This document shows, piece by piece, positions 1 through 9,259 of a stretch of DNA of 64,000 bases. The notes beneath the pieces were generated by a model. It was not told where the DNA came from. It did no database searches and saw only the letters and a program-made list of their open reading frames with translations. Position 1 is the first letter of the stretch, and each line of letters starts with the position of its first letter. Position numbers and translations under genes: made by a program. The DNA comes from Cyanidium caldarium (Eukaryota; Rhodophyta; Bangiophyceae; Cyanidiales; Cyanidiaceae): positions 248,001 to 312,000 of the forward strand of contig JANCYW010000007.1 of the NCBI GenBank assembly GCA_026184775.1, in the 5' to 3' direction.

Positions 1-1
1 C

Positions 2-1243
2 GCCACACCCGAGAAGAACGTCGAAGACGCGGACGTGGTGACCAAGTACAAGGCGGCGGCGGAGATTGCCGCGGCGGCGTTGGAGGCGGTGACCACGGCG
101 CTGCGTGCGGGACGGTCGGTGGCGGAGCTGTGTCGACTGGGCGACCAGACGGTGAGCAAACGGTGTGCGGCGGTGTTCAACAAGGCGCGCGATGAGCGCG
201 GTGAGCGTGTGGGCAAGGGCGTGGCGTTTCCGACCTGTGTGTCGGTGAACCACTGCGGCGGGCACTTTTCGCCGCTGCCCAACGAGGATCAGTTGCTGGC
301 GGCGGGTGACCTGTGCACGATCGATCTGGGTGCGCACATCGACGGGTATGTGGCAGTGTTGTGCACGTCGGCGGTGGTGCCGGCGGAGACGGCGGAAGCC
401 GTCGGAGGCGATGCGGCGGCGGCGGCGGCGGCGGCGCCCGCGCCGCGGCTGTCGGACAAGGCGGCGCGGGCGGTTATGGCGGCGTATACCGCGGCCGAAG
501 CGGCACTGCGGCTGTTACGCCCGGGATGCACCAACAGCCAGATCACCGAGATGTTCGCGCAGGTGGCGGCAGATTTCGGGGTCTCGGTGGTGGAGGGCGT
601 CCTGTCGCACGAGATGAAGCGGTACGTCATCGACGGTCGGCGCGCGGTGCTGAGCAAGGTCACCGCTGACCAGCGAGTGGACGAGTTCACCTTTGAACCG
701 CACACGGTGTTCGCGGTGGACGTGGTGATGTCCACCTCGGAGGGCGGCAAGCTGAAACCGGGCAACGGGCGCACCACCGTGTACAAGCGCGCCGTCGAAG
801 TGGACTACATGTTGAAGATGAAGGCATCGCGGCAGCTGCTGAACGAGGTGAACCGGACGGCGCCGGTGTTTCCATTCACCCTGCGGGACGCAGTGCCGGA
901 CGATGCCGAGAACCGGGTGGCGCGGCTCGGCATCAGCGAGATGCAGTCGCACGGCATGGTGATCCCGTATCCGGTGCTGTACGACAGGGAGGGCGAGTAT
1001 GTGGCTCGCTTCAAGTGCACCGCGCTGATCCTGCCCGCCTACACCGAGCCCATCACGCCGCTGCGTCTGCCGGCCGGCGTCGAGACCGAAGCGGTGCTGC
1101 AGAACGAGGCGGTGAAGGAGTTGCTGCGGCGGCCGGTGGGCAAGAGCGCCAAACGCCTCAGCAAGCAAGCAGCGCGGCAGCCGGGTAACGCCGCCGTGAC
1201 CGACTCGAACGGGACACCCATGCAAGAGGGAGACGGGAAGTGA
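2..1243 (+). CDS. EBP1/PA2G4-like proliferation-associated protein (methionine-aminopeptidase fold), 5' partial
   Basis: Homologue of PA2G4/EBP1, a catalytically inactive pita-bread-fold protein that binds ribosomes and RNA and links growth to ribosome biogenesis. The frame is open to the left edge, so the true start lies outside the window; the GTG at 35 is only an internal codon. Family landmarks are the early VVTKYK, then AFPTCVSVNHC, HFSPLP, the DLGAHIDGY block (metal-site region in true aminopeptidases), VEGVLSHEMKRYVIDG and PFTLR. An alanine run encoded by a GCG repeat sits in the middle of the domain, between DLGAH and the helix leading to ALRLLRPG. The C-terminus is basic and Lys/Arg-rich, as expected for RNA binding. 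Family assignment is confident. Loss of peptidase activity is inferred from the family. Confidence 0.9.
   Translation, partial: ATPEKNVEDADVVTKYKAAAEIAAAALEAVTTALRAGRSVAELCRLGDQTVSKRCAAVFNKARDERGERVGKGVAFPTCVSVNHCGGHFSPLPNEDQLLAAGDLCTIDLGAHIDGYVAVLCTSAVVPAETAEAVGGDAAAAAAAAPAPRLSDKAARAVMAAYTAAEAALRLLRPGCTNSQITEMFAQVAADFGVSVVEGVLSHEMKRYVIDGRRAVLSKVTADQRVDEFTFEPHTVFAVDVVMSTSEGGKLKPGNGRTTVYKRAVEVDYMLKMKASRQLLNEVNRTAPVFPFTLRDAVPDDAENRVARLGISEMQSHGMVIPYPVLYDREGEYVARFKCTALILPAYTEPITPLRLPAGVETEAVLQNEAVKELLRRPVGKSAKRLSKQAARQPGNAAVTDSNGTPMQEGDGK
412..437 (+). repeat. GCG trinucleotide run coding for poly-Ala
   Basis: An uninterrupted GCG repeat in the PA2G4-like gene gives about eight alanines between two conserved blocks. 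It is one of several coding triplet expansions in this window. Confidence 0.85.
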
Positions 1244-1737
1244 ACACGAATGGTCCATGTCGTGTCGGCGAGGAATTCTGGCGAGCGGTCACCCGAGGCG
1301 GCCTCTGCGCGCGCAGACGACTCGCCGTGTGATGGATGTCTGCGCGGCGGCTGCGCTGCCCGGACGTAAAGGGGGACACGGGCACCGGGCGAACTGGTCG
1401 TCCGTCTCCCCTCTGTGCATCCTTTATCTCGGAGCGCCGGACTGATTGTTCCGTGGCGTAGAATTCGAGATACTGCACGCGTCCTAGATCGACCCGGCGG
1501 CGGGCGCACGCTCGCCGTCCGAGCACCCTATATTCCATCGCTTTCCGTCGCGCGGCTACGCCGTGATGGACGGCTGAGATAAACCATAGGGTTGACAGGG
1601 AACGCGGGGAAGGCGGGAGTGGAAGGTGTGATAGCGCGGTGCCTGCATGGAGTGGCGTGATGCGTGCATCCCCGAGAGGATGACGCGTACCCGTCGGTAC
1701 GGGCAGTGCCTAGTTTATATCGCGCGGTTCACCAGCG
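1244..1737. other. intergenic, convergent 3' ends, no gene seen
   Basis: About 490 bases between the stop of the PA2G4-like gene and the stop of the opposite-strand bHLH gene. Short open frames exist, but none resembles a known protein. No tRNA-like arm or strong repeat was seen. It probably holds the two 3' UTRs. Confidence 0.5.
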
Positions 1738-2991
1738 TTACGCACACGCGCTGTAGCCGGGGCTGTCGCGGCTGTCACTGCCGTCGCCACGATCCACTGC
1801 GGCGGCGGGTGGCGGCGGCGCTGCGGCCAGCGGTGAGGTGGTGCCCGAGCGCTCGGCCGCTTTGGGCTCGAAGACGTACGCCGCGCCGGCGGTGGTTGCT
1901 GCCGCCGATGTCGGGCCGGGCGCGGCGTAGACGACATCGCCCGGCGCGTCCGCCAATACATCATCGGTGATATCCAACAGTCGACTGCGCAACGCTGCCT
2001 CCAGCGTCACGTCCGGTACCATGTCGCCCTTGCGCGATGCCTGGAACAGCTGGGCGGCGCTCTCACGCAGCCGCCGCACCTCGTCGCGCAACCGCACCAC
2101 CTCGTCGCGCAGAAAGTGCTTGTCGTGCCGCAAATCCAGTTTCTCCAGCCGCATCTCGTCCATCTGGGCGTGCGTCTTCTCAAACTCTTCCCGCATGCTC
2201 CGCACCACGCGGTTGAAGGCACGCAACTGGTCCACACACTCCGACAGCAGCGCGTCCTTGTCGGTGGGAATGGACACCTCGGTGGGTAGCGGCGCACCGG
2301 TTTCGCTTCGCCCGGCATCGCCGTCAGCGGAAATGGGCGCGTTGATGGGGTCGGCACTTGTTGGCCGGCCGCCGCCGCCGCCGCCACCTTGTCGACGCGC
2401 CTCTAGCAGCATCAGATTCCGCCGGCCCTCCTGCAGCAGCTGCGCCAGCACGTCGTACTTGGAGCGCATCGACTCGCGCCGCTCCCGTTCTCGTCGCCGC
2501 TTGCGCTCTTGTATGGGCTCGAGCGGCGCCATCGCCGTGCCGCTGCGCGACCTGGTCATGGCCGACGGCTCCACGGTGGCCAAGCCGCCCGCGTCAGCCT
2601 CTCTCGTCGGCGCCACCCCGGCCGGCCAGTCCAGGCCGGCGAACGGATCGGCGACATCGCCGGACATCCACATCACCTCCGGCACAGCGGCACGCGAGCG
2701 CTCGCCAGCTGCTTGCGCGCCGCTGTGGAGCCGTCCGGCCGTACCGTCGGCCCAAGACGCCGAACCGTGCAGCGGGCTGCGAGCCCTACGCTCCCGACCA
2801 ACAGACGCCCGCGACACCTGCCCCGCATCGCCCCCGCTATTGCCACCGAGCAGCGGGCTCAGCGACAGCCAGGTGTCCTCGTGACGGTCGTCGCGCTGGC
2901 GGCCACCAGACACGGTAGCGCTGGAGGGCGGCGGCCGTCCGTGGGCGTGCGCCGTACCGTGCCGCCCGCTCCCACCCGCAGAGGCTGGCAT
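1738..2991 (-). CDS. bHLH-leucine-zipper transcription factor, plant group IVb/IVc (ILR3)-like
   Basis: Nuclear DNA-binding protein of 417 residues. Residues 162-178 form the basic region with the E-x-x-R-R core (Glu168, Arg171, Arg172) that contacts E-box-like DNA. Helix 1 follows to about 190. The loop is unusually long, about 50 residues, and includes a run of seven glycines (202-208). Helix 2 is at 245-262 and runs straight into a heptad coiled coil (262-312) rich in LRxEVxRL-type repeats. The basic region and the EKLDLRHDKHFLRDEV coiled coil resemble plant group IVc bHLH proteins (ILR3 family), which regulate iron homeostasis; an iron role here is inference. The N-terminal 150 residues look disordered. 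The ATG at 2991 lies 463 bases from the chosen start of the divergent PFK gene. Confidence 0.85.
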   Translation of the reverse strand: MPASAGGSGRHGTAHAHGRPPPSSATVSGGRQRDDRHEDTWLSLSPLLGGNSGGDAGQVSRASVGRERRARSPLHGSASWADGTAGRLHSGAQAAGERSRAAVPEVMWMSGDVADPFAGLDWPAGVAPTREADAGGLATVEPSAMTRSRSGTAMAPLEPIQERKRRRERERRESMRSKYDVLAQLLQEGRRNLMLLEARRQGGGGGGGRPTSADPINAPISADGDAGRSETGAPLPTEVSIPTDKDALLSECVDQLRAFNRVVRSMREEFEKTHAQMDEMRLEKLDLRHDKHFLRDEVVRLRDEVRRLRESAAQLFQASRKGDMVPDVTLEAALRSRLLDITDDVLADAPGDVVYAAPGPTSAAATTAGAAYVFEPKAAERSGTTSPLAAAPPPPAAAVDRGDGSDSRDSPGYSACA

Positions 2992-3454
2992 GATCCGTGT
3001 AATGGAGAAAGTGAAATTGCGGGAGCGCCAGGTGCACCCCTGGATGACCGTTGCGCAGCCGATTCACCCAGAGAGACAGACGCAGCGGTCACGTGGGCTC
3101 GCGAGGAGGTGCTGCTCGCGGTGCGGGAGCCCTCGAAGGCCACTCCTCGCGGTGGTGTGCGATCGACGAGCGATGGCGATCGACGAGCGATGGCCGCGAC
3201 ACGACTCCGCTATTCGGTGTTGCGGGACGGTCTCGGTCGGGACGGCAGCGGGGACCCAGTGGACCAGGGGCAAGTCCGGTGGAGTGCTCAGTAAAAATCC
3301 ACGCAGTGAACGCGGAGCATCTCACGTATCTGCAGGTGGGCGCGCTGTGTCACGTTGCTGCACGTGTACGCTGGGAAAGAGACGCATCATTGGCTCCTGG
3401 AGCGTCGATTCGATCCATTTCTACTCCGGCGGCTACTTTTGCATCCCCGGTTTC
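2992..3454. promoter_or_regulatory. divergent intergenic region, bHLH / PFK
   Basis: The bHLH gene starts leftwards at 2991 and the PFK start chosen here is 3455. The PFK frame is open upstream to 2990, but that extension is Arg/Cys-rich and unlike the family, so I treat it as promoter and 5' UTR. No recognised element was seen. Confidence 0.45.
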
Positions 3455-5074
3455 ATGGCGGCGTTTGTGCCCGCTCATGCCGCACTACGTCCATCTCTTT
3501 CTCGGCGACGTTCCTGCCAGTCTCTCTGTACCTGCTCTGGTCGGCGCGTCTACCTGTACGCGGTGCACGGACGGCAGGGTGGCCATCCGGACGCGGAACA
3601 CTCGTTCCGCGGTCAGGATGCCGGCTATATTGTGCCGCCCGCTGAGTACGCGCACATGACGTTTGAGCAGGTGCGCGACGCGCGTTTCCTGAAAAAAATC
3701 CCCACGTTGTATGAAATTCTCGGCGAGGACGCGGTGCCGCGGATACCGAATCCGGCCGCCCGACTGCCCTCCTTCCAGGACATGGATCTGTACCTGGCAG
3801 CACCGACCGACGCGGTACTGAAACAGACGGTGGTGAATCCGGGCAAACCGCAGAATTTTGCTCGTTACCTCCGTTCCGGCCCGCGCGAGCACGTGGCCTT
3901 CTCCCCTGACGAGGTGCGCGCCGCCATCGTCACCTGCGGCGGTATCTGCCCGGGCATCAACACCGTCATCCGCGAGCTGACCGACGGGCTGGCCAACCTG
4001 TATGGCGTGCAACACATTTACGGCATTCGCGGCGGGTATCGCGGTTTCTACGACGGCACGCCGTTCATGCCGCTGAACCCGCGCAACGTGGACGGCATCC
4101 ACCGACTGGGCGGCACGGTGCTGGGCACATCACGCGGCGGTTTCGACCTCGAGCGCATCATGCACGCCATCGAGGAGCACCGACTCAATCAGCTGTACCT
4201 CATCGGTGGTGATGGTACCATCAAGGGCGCTGCCGCCATCGCCGCCGAGTGCGAGCGACTCCGGCGCAAGGTGGGTGTGGTGAGCGTGCCCAAGACCATC
4301 GACAACGACATTCCGGTCATCGATCACAGCTTCGGCTTCATGACCGCGGTGGAGGAGGCACAGCGTGCCATCAATGCGGCGCACGTTGAGGTCACCTGCT
4401 TCCCCAACGGCATCGGGGTGGTGCGGCTGATGGGCCGCAACTCCGGCTTTATCGCCATGTACGCCACGCTGGCCAGCCGCGATGTGGACTGCTGTCTCAT
4501 CCCCGAAGTGCCGTTCGATCTGCACGGACCGCACGGCCTGTGCGCGTACATCCAGCAGCGGCTGGCGCAGAACGGGCACTTTGTGCTGGTGGTGGCCGAG
4601 GGCGCCGGCCAGGAGCTGGTACCGGAAGTGCGTGGCGCGGACCTCAGCGGCAATCGCAAGCTGGCCGATATCGGGCCGTTCCTCACCGCCCAGATCGAGG
4701 ACTACTTTCACACCATCGGGATGGAGGTGTCCATGAAATACGTCGATCCGACGTATATGGTGCGCGCCATACCGCCCATCGCCAGCGATCAGATGTACTG
4801 TGCGCTGTTGGCGCACAGCGCAGTGCACGGCGCCATGGCCGGCTACACCTCGTTCACCGTCGGGCCGGTGAACGGACGATACGCCATGATACCGCTGAGC
4901 GATGTGGCCGGTGAGCAGCAGCGGGTGAGCGTGCGCGATCGCACCTGGATGCGGTTGCTGAGTTCCACCGGTCAGCCGAGCGCGCTGCACAATGGGCGGG
5001 AGGCGGGGTCGAGGGCGGCAGACGGGTCGGCGGGCGCCGAGCGCGAGAGCGCCGCCACGGTCCGCCCCATGTGA
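3455..5074 (+). CDS. ATP-dependent 6-phosphofructokinase, plant type, probably plastid-targeted
   Basis: Catalyses phosphorylation of fructose 6-phosphate to fructose 1,6-bisphosphate. Family PFKA, plant-type subgroup. Visible motifs are GGICPGINTVIREL (phosphate loop), LIGGDGTIKGAA (the GGDG form marks ATP rather than pyrophosphate use), PKTIDNDIPVIDHSFGF (catalytic TIDND), MGRNSGFIAMYATLASRDVD, EGAGQELV and KYVDPTYMVRAIP. The start at 3455 is chosen because it gives MAAFVPAHAALRPSLSRRR, an Arg/Ser-rich presequence with Phe at position 4, typical of red-algal plastid transit peptides. The frame is open further upstream to 2990, but that part does not look like protein. Length is 539 residues, consistent with plant plastid PFKs with a presequence. 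The Ala/Gly-rich tail after the domain looks disordered. Confidence 0.93.
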   Translation: MAAFVPAHAALRPSLSRRRSCQSLCTCSGRRVYLYAVHGRQGGHPDAEHSFRGQDAGYIVPPAEYAHMTFEQVRDARFLKKIPTLYEILGEDAVPRIPNPAARLPSFQDMDLYLAAPTDAVLKQTVVNPGKPQNFARYLRSGPREHVAFSPDEVRAAIVTCGGICPGINTVIRELTDGLANLYGVQHIYGIRGGYRGFYDGTPFMPLNPRNVDGIHRLGGTVLGTSRGGFDLERIMHAIEEHRLNQLYLIGGDGTIKGAAAIAAECERLRRKVGVVSVPKTIDNDIPVIDHSFGFMTAVEEAQRAINAAHVEVTCFPNGIGVVRLMGRNSGFIAMYATLASRDVDCCLIPEVPFDLHGPHGLCAYIQQRLAQNGHFVLVVAEGAGQELVPEVRGADLSGNRKLADIGPFLTAQIEDYFHTIGMEVSMKYVDPTYMVRAIPPIASDQMYCALLAHSAVHGAMAGYTSFTVGPVNGRYAMIPLSDVAGEQQRVSVRDRTWMRLLSSTGQPSALHNGREAGSRAADGSAGAERESAATVRPM

Positions 5075-5150
5075 TGGACAGAGACTTTTGTAGTGTTCGA
5101 ACTAGCCTGGCGCCTGTTATCTGTACATGAATGTCTGCGGAGGGTAGACC

Positions 5151-5798
5151 CTATCGCGGGTCGATGGAGAACTTGACACCCAGTGTGCCGTGCGCGTCCA
5201 ATAGCACCGCCTGCCCGTCAGCCTGCAGCCCCTCCAGCACCCGTTGGAGAAACAGCGGCGGCATGCCGTGCCAACCTACTGGCCGACCGTCCACCTCCAC
5301 CGCTTTCAGCAGTTCTTGCAGCGTATAAATGCCACCGGCGGCTTGTCCGCATCGTCGGACGTGGGCACGGATCTCGTCGGCCCAGGTGCGCAACGACCGC
5401 CAGAACATCAACAGGGTGTCGTGGCGGTCGTTGCGCGCCCAGGCAGCATCCCCGCGCTGTACCCAGTCGCGCCACAACAGGCACATCGCCTCTTCATTCA
5501 GACGTCGGTGGATGGTGCGGTTGCAGAACAGCTCGCACTCGGCACCGAGCATGTCACTGCGCTCCCAACAGAAGATCCGGTAATGAGCACAGTAATCCAA
5601 CGCCAGTCGTCGCCACAAGTACAGTTGCCGCTCCCGCGTCCGTGCACACAGCTGGATCGTGTACAGCGGCGGGTAGGCGTGCCAGCTGGGAAAGCGGAAC
5701 GTGCCCGACGATGATGTCGACAGGGGTGGCGAAGCCGCCGTCGGTACGGACGACTGAGAGTTGGCGTCCAGAGCAGTCCGGCTGGACGATGGCGGCAT
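5151..5798 (-). CDS. VPS25: ESCRT-II subunit VPS25
   Basis: Small winged-helix protein that joins VPS22 and VPS36 in ESCRT-II and recruits ESCRT-III during multivesicular-body sorting. Recognised by the diagnostic PPLYTIQ start of the first winged helix (family PPxxTLQP), followed by ERQLYLWRRLALDYC, then INEEA-like helices, RHDTLLMFWRSLRTWADEI (family W-RRPEEW region), GGIYTLQEL and the C-terminal LLDAHGTLGVKF. The first ATG, at 5798, gives 215 residues, about 40 longer than human VPS25, with a Ser/Thr-rich N-terminus. The frame extends to a GTG at 5936 but without another ATG. It converges on the PFK gene, with 76 bases between stops. Confidence 0.9.
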   Translation of the reverse strand: MPPSSSRTALDANSQSSVPTAASPPLSTSSSGTFRFPSWHAYPPLYTIQLCARTRERQLYLWRRLALDYCAHYRIFCWERSDMLGAECELFCNRTIHRRLNEEAMCLLWRDWVQRGDAAWARNDRHDTLLMFWRSLRTWADEIRAHVRRCGQAAGGIYTLQELLKAVEVDGRPVGWHGMPPLFLQRVLEGLQADGQAVLLDAHGTLGVKFSIDPR

Positions 5799-5943
5799 GC
5801 CCCTGACACCCGCTGCTGCGCTCCCCAGTTTACCGTCTTGGAGACCCCGCCGCGCGATGGGAGAGGCGAGAGCGACACCTGCCGGCCTCCGCGCATGCCC
5901 TCGCCCCCTTTCGGAGCGCGCGGGGGGAGAGCGCACATCCCGT

Positions 5944-5963
5944 CGATCGATCGATCGATCGAT
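5944..5963. repeat. CGAT tetranucleotide tandem repeat (about five units)
   Basis: Five tandem CGAT units, self-complementary, lie upstream of the VPS25 gene (about 145 bases before its ATG). No function can be assigned. Confidence 0.85.
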
Positions 5964-6086
5964 GGACGAGCGCGATAGCGCAAGAGGCGCCGAGGATGAG
6001 AAAAAGTTACCGCGTCGATGTCACGTCCACAGTCAGTGCCAGAGCGTATACCGCTGAATGCCTACACTGCGCCTGGGGCCTTGTTC

Positions 6087-6117
6087 CCTCCTCCTCCTCC
6101 TCATCATCATCATCACA
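6087..6117. repeat. CTC/CAT triplet repeat at the 3' end of the methyltransferase gene
   Basis: (CTC)n followed by (CAT)n on the plus strand. In the direction of the methyltransferase gene it reads GAT repeats then GAG repeats, starting about 15 bases after the stop. Similar repeats sit at two other gene ends in this window. Confidence 0.8.
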
Positions 6118-6130
6118 CCATCGCGCTCGT

Positions 6131-7909
6131 CTACTCTTGCATACCATCTCGGGATGCTTCTCCTCGATCCCGGCGCATCGTATCGAGCGGTCGGCGCTCG
6201 GATATCGACACCAGCAGCGCGGTGAGGTATTTGCTCTGCAGAGAGCCGGGCGACAGCACGTGGTCGGTGGCCGCACCGAACTCCCCCAACAGCGTCACCG
6301 TTCGTCCCAACTCCAGGGCGGCCGCCTGCACCACCGAGAGAAACTTGCCGCTCTGGGTCATGGCCGCTGAGCAGCTGCAAGTGAGCAGCAGGCCGCCGGG
6401 GCGCACCAGCTGCATGGCCATGCGGTTCAGTTTGCGGTAGCGGGCGCTGGCCCGCGGCAACGACGAGACCGTCGGCGCCAACTTGGGCGGATCCAACACC
6501 ACGGCATCGTAAAGCGGTTCGTTGTCGTCCCGAAAAAGCCGCGCGCAATACCGCACCATGTCATCGTGCACCAACAGCAACGGCGCCGCCGCATCCTGAG
6601 CAGTGCGCTCCTCGGCACAACGGATGCCGTTCAGATCGGCGTTGCGGCGGGCGGCCTCCAACGCCACCGCCGACGAGTCCACCGCGGTGACGTGGGACGC
6701 ACCGCCCAACACCGCATTCAAGGCGAACCCGGCGGTGTAACAGCACAAGTCCAGCACGCGCTGCGCACCTGACTGCTGCACCAGTTGCCGCAGTCGCAGT
6801 CGGTTATCGCGCTGATCGCAATAGTGTCCGGTCTTCTGGCCGGTGCCCAGATCCACGTCGAACCACAGGTCGTGCTCCCGCACGCGCACCCGCGGCGGCG
6901 ACGCCGTCGGTGAAGAGGCCGCGGATTCGGCCTCGGCGGCATCGACGCTCGGTGGCAGGCCATCTCGCGCCAGTCGATCCGCATTTCGCCGCCACAGCAG
7001 CCGATGCTGTGCCTCGGGAAAGGCGCGACGGATGGCCGCCTCGACGTCGCCGCGATGGCGCTCCACCCACAGCGCCGAACTCTGCGCCACCCAATACTGC
7101 GCGTATCGATCCAGACACAGGCCCGACAGGCGGTCCCCGTCGCCATTCACCACACGGCAGGCGCCGTCGGCATCGGCGAGCAGTCCCAGACGCTCGCGGA
7201 TGCAGCGTGCCTCTGCGAACCGTCGTTGCAACAGCGCGCCCACGTCCACACTCCACTCACCGGCCTCGTTGCGCCGGGCGGGTACTTGCGGTCCATCCAA
7301 CGCGTTTTGCCACAGAAGCCGCACCCGAAACATGGAGTCGGCGTTGTAAAAGCCGTATCCGACCAGCTCGTCATCCCGATTGCGTGCCGTGCGCACCTGC
7401 ACCAGCGCACCGTTGGGCACCTCGAGAGTCCCGTCGGCCGGCAGCGGCTCCTGTAGTGCCCCGCCAAACACCAACGACGCCTGTTCCTGTACAAACAATC
7501 GTTCCTTTCCCGGCCGTAACCGCACTGTGGGTACCGCCAGTGGCAACGGCTCCGTAGGAACGGTGGCCGTTGATACCACCTCGGGCCGCACCGCCGACAA
7601 CAGCGTCCGCGGCACGTAACGGTCCGGCGCCGCTGCCTCCGCGCTGGTAACAAAAGATCGATGGGGTGGTGACAGCCGCTGCAAACTGCTGGCGCCCATC
7701 CATCGATTGCCGCAAGCGCCGACCGCGCGCGGCGGAGGCGCCGGCGGTCGCCCGCCGTGATGTTGCATCGACGCCCGTCGCCACCGGGCACGGCTCACAG
7801 CCGTCTGGCACTGCGGCAACCAGCCCATCCGCAGCGACCTCAACGCGCCGCTCAGAAATCCTAACCTCGGCGACGCACTTCGCTCTCCCAAAACCCCATA
7901 AGGCGGCAT
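6131..7909 (-). CDS. RlmI-like 23S rRNA (cytosine-C5) methyltransferase with PUA domain, organelle-targeted
   Basis: SAM-dependent methyltransferase of the RlmI/YccW family, which methylates C1962 of bacterial 23S rRNA. The order is an N-terminal PUA-like domain (RLRPGKERLFVQEQASLVFG through VRTARNRDDELVGYGFYN), the RlmI insert (RLGLLADADGACRVVNGDGDRLSGLCLDRY) and a Rossmann domain with VLDLCCYTAGFALNA (SAM loop), VTAVDSSAVALEAARRNADLN, the catalytic-loop-like VVLDPPKLAP and GLLLTCSCSAAM. The first ATG is at 7909; the GTG at 7921 is ignored. About 115 residues precede the PUA domain. They are Arg/Ser/Ala-rich without acidic residues, so I infer import into plastid or mitochondrion, where bacterial-type rRNA is the expected substrate. 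It is divergent from TIP41. Confidence 0.88.
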   Translation of the reverse strand: MPPYGVLGERSASPRLGFLSGALRSLRMGWLPQCQTAVSRARWRRASMQHHGGRPPAPPPRAVGACGNRWMGASSLQRLSPPHRSFVTSAEAAAPDRYVPRTLLSAVRPEVVSTATVPTEPLPLAVPTVRLRPGKERLFVQEQASLVFGGALQEPLPADGTLEVPNGALVQVRTARNRDDELVGYGFYNADSMFRVRLLWQNALDGPQVPARRNEAGEWSVDVGALLQRRFAEARCIRERLGLLADADGACRVVNGDGDRLSGLCLDRYAQYWVAQSSALWVERHRGDVEAAIRRAFPEAQHRLLWRRNADRLARDGLPPSVDAAEAESAASSPTASPPRVRVREHDLWFDVDLGTGQKTGHYCDQRDNRLRLRQLVQQSGAQRVLDLCCYTAGFALNAVLGGASHVTAVDSSAVALEAARRNADLNGIRCAEERTAQDAAAPLLLVHDDMVRYCARLFRDDNEPLYDAVVLDPPKLAPTVSSLPRASARYRKLNRMAMQLVRPGGLLLTCSCSAAMTQSGKFLSVVQAAALELGRTVTLLGEFGAATDHVLSPGSLQSKYLTALLVSISERRPLDTMRRDRGEASRDGMQE

Positions 7910-8064
7910 CCTCCGTGGCACCGTTTTTCCTCAGCAGCGACCAACGAGGGAGCGCGCGACGCACGAGACGCCGGACGCTGCGGCACCGAACGCGGCACCG
8001 TGTTCGATGCCGCAGCCGAGCCGTGAGAGGATGAGGTGGGTGGAGACAGCAGGAGAGGTCACAA
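7910..8064. promoter_or_regulatory. divergent promoter region, methyltransferase / TIP41
   Basis: 155 bases between two divergent ATG codons; it must hold both promoters and 5' UTRs. No known motif recognised. Confidence 0.5.
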
Positions 8065-9201
8065 ATGACGTCGAGTGGAGTGGGTAGCGATGAGGCTGTG
8101 GACGGCGCAGAATCAGTGCAGGATAGGCGGTTCCCAGCGACGGAATCCTTAAGGAGCGCTCTTCGAGCATCCCCCTTGGCCACCCCGTCCCCGGTCTCTG
8201 TGGAGAGCGCTCCCACCACAACCGACTGGGTGGGGGTGCCTGAGGGGGCGGCGGAAACCCGTCCAGTCCAACCGCGTGTTATGCGACGCACCTGGCGACA
8301 TTCACCGTACACTGTGACGGTGGAGCGCGCCGCTATAGCTGGCACCGCGGAGCGCGAGCAGTTGCAGCGGACTCGCGTGCCGCACCTCACCTCGTTGCCG
8401 TCGATGTTATTCGCCCAGAATCGGCTCGTGGTGCATATTGACCTGATTGCGGCACCGTGCACCTGGGTGCTGTCGTTTGAGGCGGTGGACGCGTTGGCGC
8501 TGGTGTCGGGCGAGCGTCCGTCGGATCTGGCGGTGCGGGAAGCACGCATTTGGCAGGAGCACCGCAGTGCGCACAACCTGTCACCAGTGCAGAACTGTTC
8601 CGATTGGACGTTCACCGCGGCGTATCGCGGCCAAGTGCGCATGCACCCGCGGGACGCTTTGGGACAGGAGGTGCGACCGACCTGGCGGCGACTGCCCACC
8701 GGCGCTTCCGCTTCTGCCTCGGCCATTCCACTACAGGAGCTGCAACGCACCGACATGCCGCTGGCGGCGTACGAAGAGCTGGTGCTGTACGAAGACGAGA
8801 TGGATGATCACGGGGTGGCGCGTCTGTCGGTGAAAATGCGCATCGCGCAGCACGCCTATGTGTACATCCTGGTGCGCTTCTGGTTGCGCATCGATGAGGT
8901 GCTGGTGCGCATTCGGGACACGCGATACTTTCACCGCGTCGGCAGCAACCGCCTGATACGGCAAGTGCAACACCGTGAAGCGGCCATGGAACCGGTACAG
9001 CGAGCCATCTTGGCACAATGGCTGGCGGGCGCCGATGAGAGCGCGCCCCGGTCCAAGGATAGCTGCGCCCTGCAGGCAGCGCTGCGGTGCACCGATGACG
9101 TGCTGGTGTGTCCGTATGTGCCGCTGGTGGAGTCGTATGAAGAGTGTTGGGAGTGTTTGAGAAGAAGAGATGATGACGACGACGACGACGAGAATGGGTA
9201 G
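8065..9201 (+). CDS. TIP41-like protein, PP2A/TOR-pathway regulator (TIPRL)
   Basis: Homologue of yeast Tip41 and human TIPRL, which bind the catalytic subunits of PP2A-type phosphatases and act in TOR signalling. Conserved blocks are HLTSLPSMLFAQNRLVV, FEAVDALALV, the CSDWTFTAAYRGQV block (family PYDWTYTTDYKGT), YEELVLYEDEMDDHGVARLSVKMRI (family EDELHDHGxSxLSVKIRV, the most diagnostic stretch), VLVRFWLRIDEVLVRIRDTRYFHR and a C-terminal basic region. Length is 378 residues against about 270 in animals. The excess is a Ser/Thr/Pro-rich N-terminus of about 75 residues and an acidic tail of seven Asp then Glu-Asn-Gly, encoded by a GAT/GAC repeat. The ATG at 8065 is the first in frame. It converges on the next gene with 58 bases between stops. 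Confidence 0.93.
   Translation: MTSSGVGSDEAVDGAESVQDRRFPATESLRSALRASPLATPSPVSVESAPTTTDWVGVPEGAAETRPVQPRVMRRTWRHSPYTVTVERAAIAGTAEREQLQRTRVPHLTSLPSMLFAQNRLVVHIDLIAAPCTWVLSFEAVDALALVSGERPSDLAVREARIWQEHRSAHNLSPVQNCSDWTFTAAYRGQVRMHPRDALGQEVRPTWRRLPTGASASASAIPLQELQRTDMPLAAYEELVLYEDEMDDHGVARLSVKMRIAQHAYVYILVRFWLRIDEVLVRIRDTRYFHRVGSNRLIRQVQHREAAMEPVQRAILAQWLAGADESAPRSKDSCALQAALRCTDDVLVCPYVPLVESYEECWECLRRRDDDDDDDENG
9161..9193 (+). repeat. GAA/GAT/GAC triplet repeat coding an acidic tail
   Basis: GAA, then GAT, then GAC units at the very end of the TIP41-like gene, running to within a few codons of the stop. In this gene the repeat is translated. Confidence 0.85.
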
Positions 9202-9259
9202 ATGTGAGGAGGGCGCGCGGCGCTGCGCGTCGCCACTTTGCCCTCTCCGCCTCGACAGT

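Noticed and set aside
5090-5110. GTTCGAAC string resembling a tRNA T-loop
   Set aside because: The flanking bases do not form the five-base T-stem, and no acceptor or anticodon arm could be placed around it.
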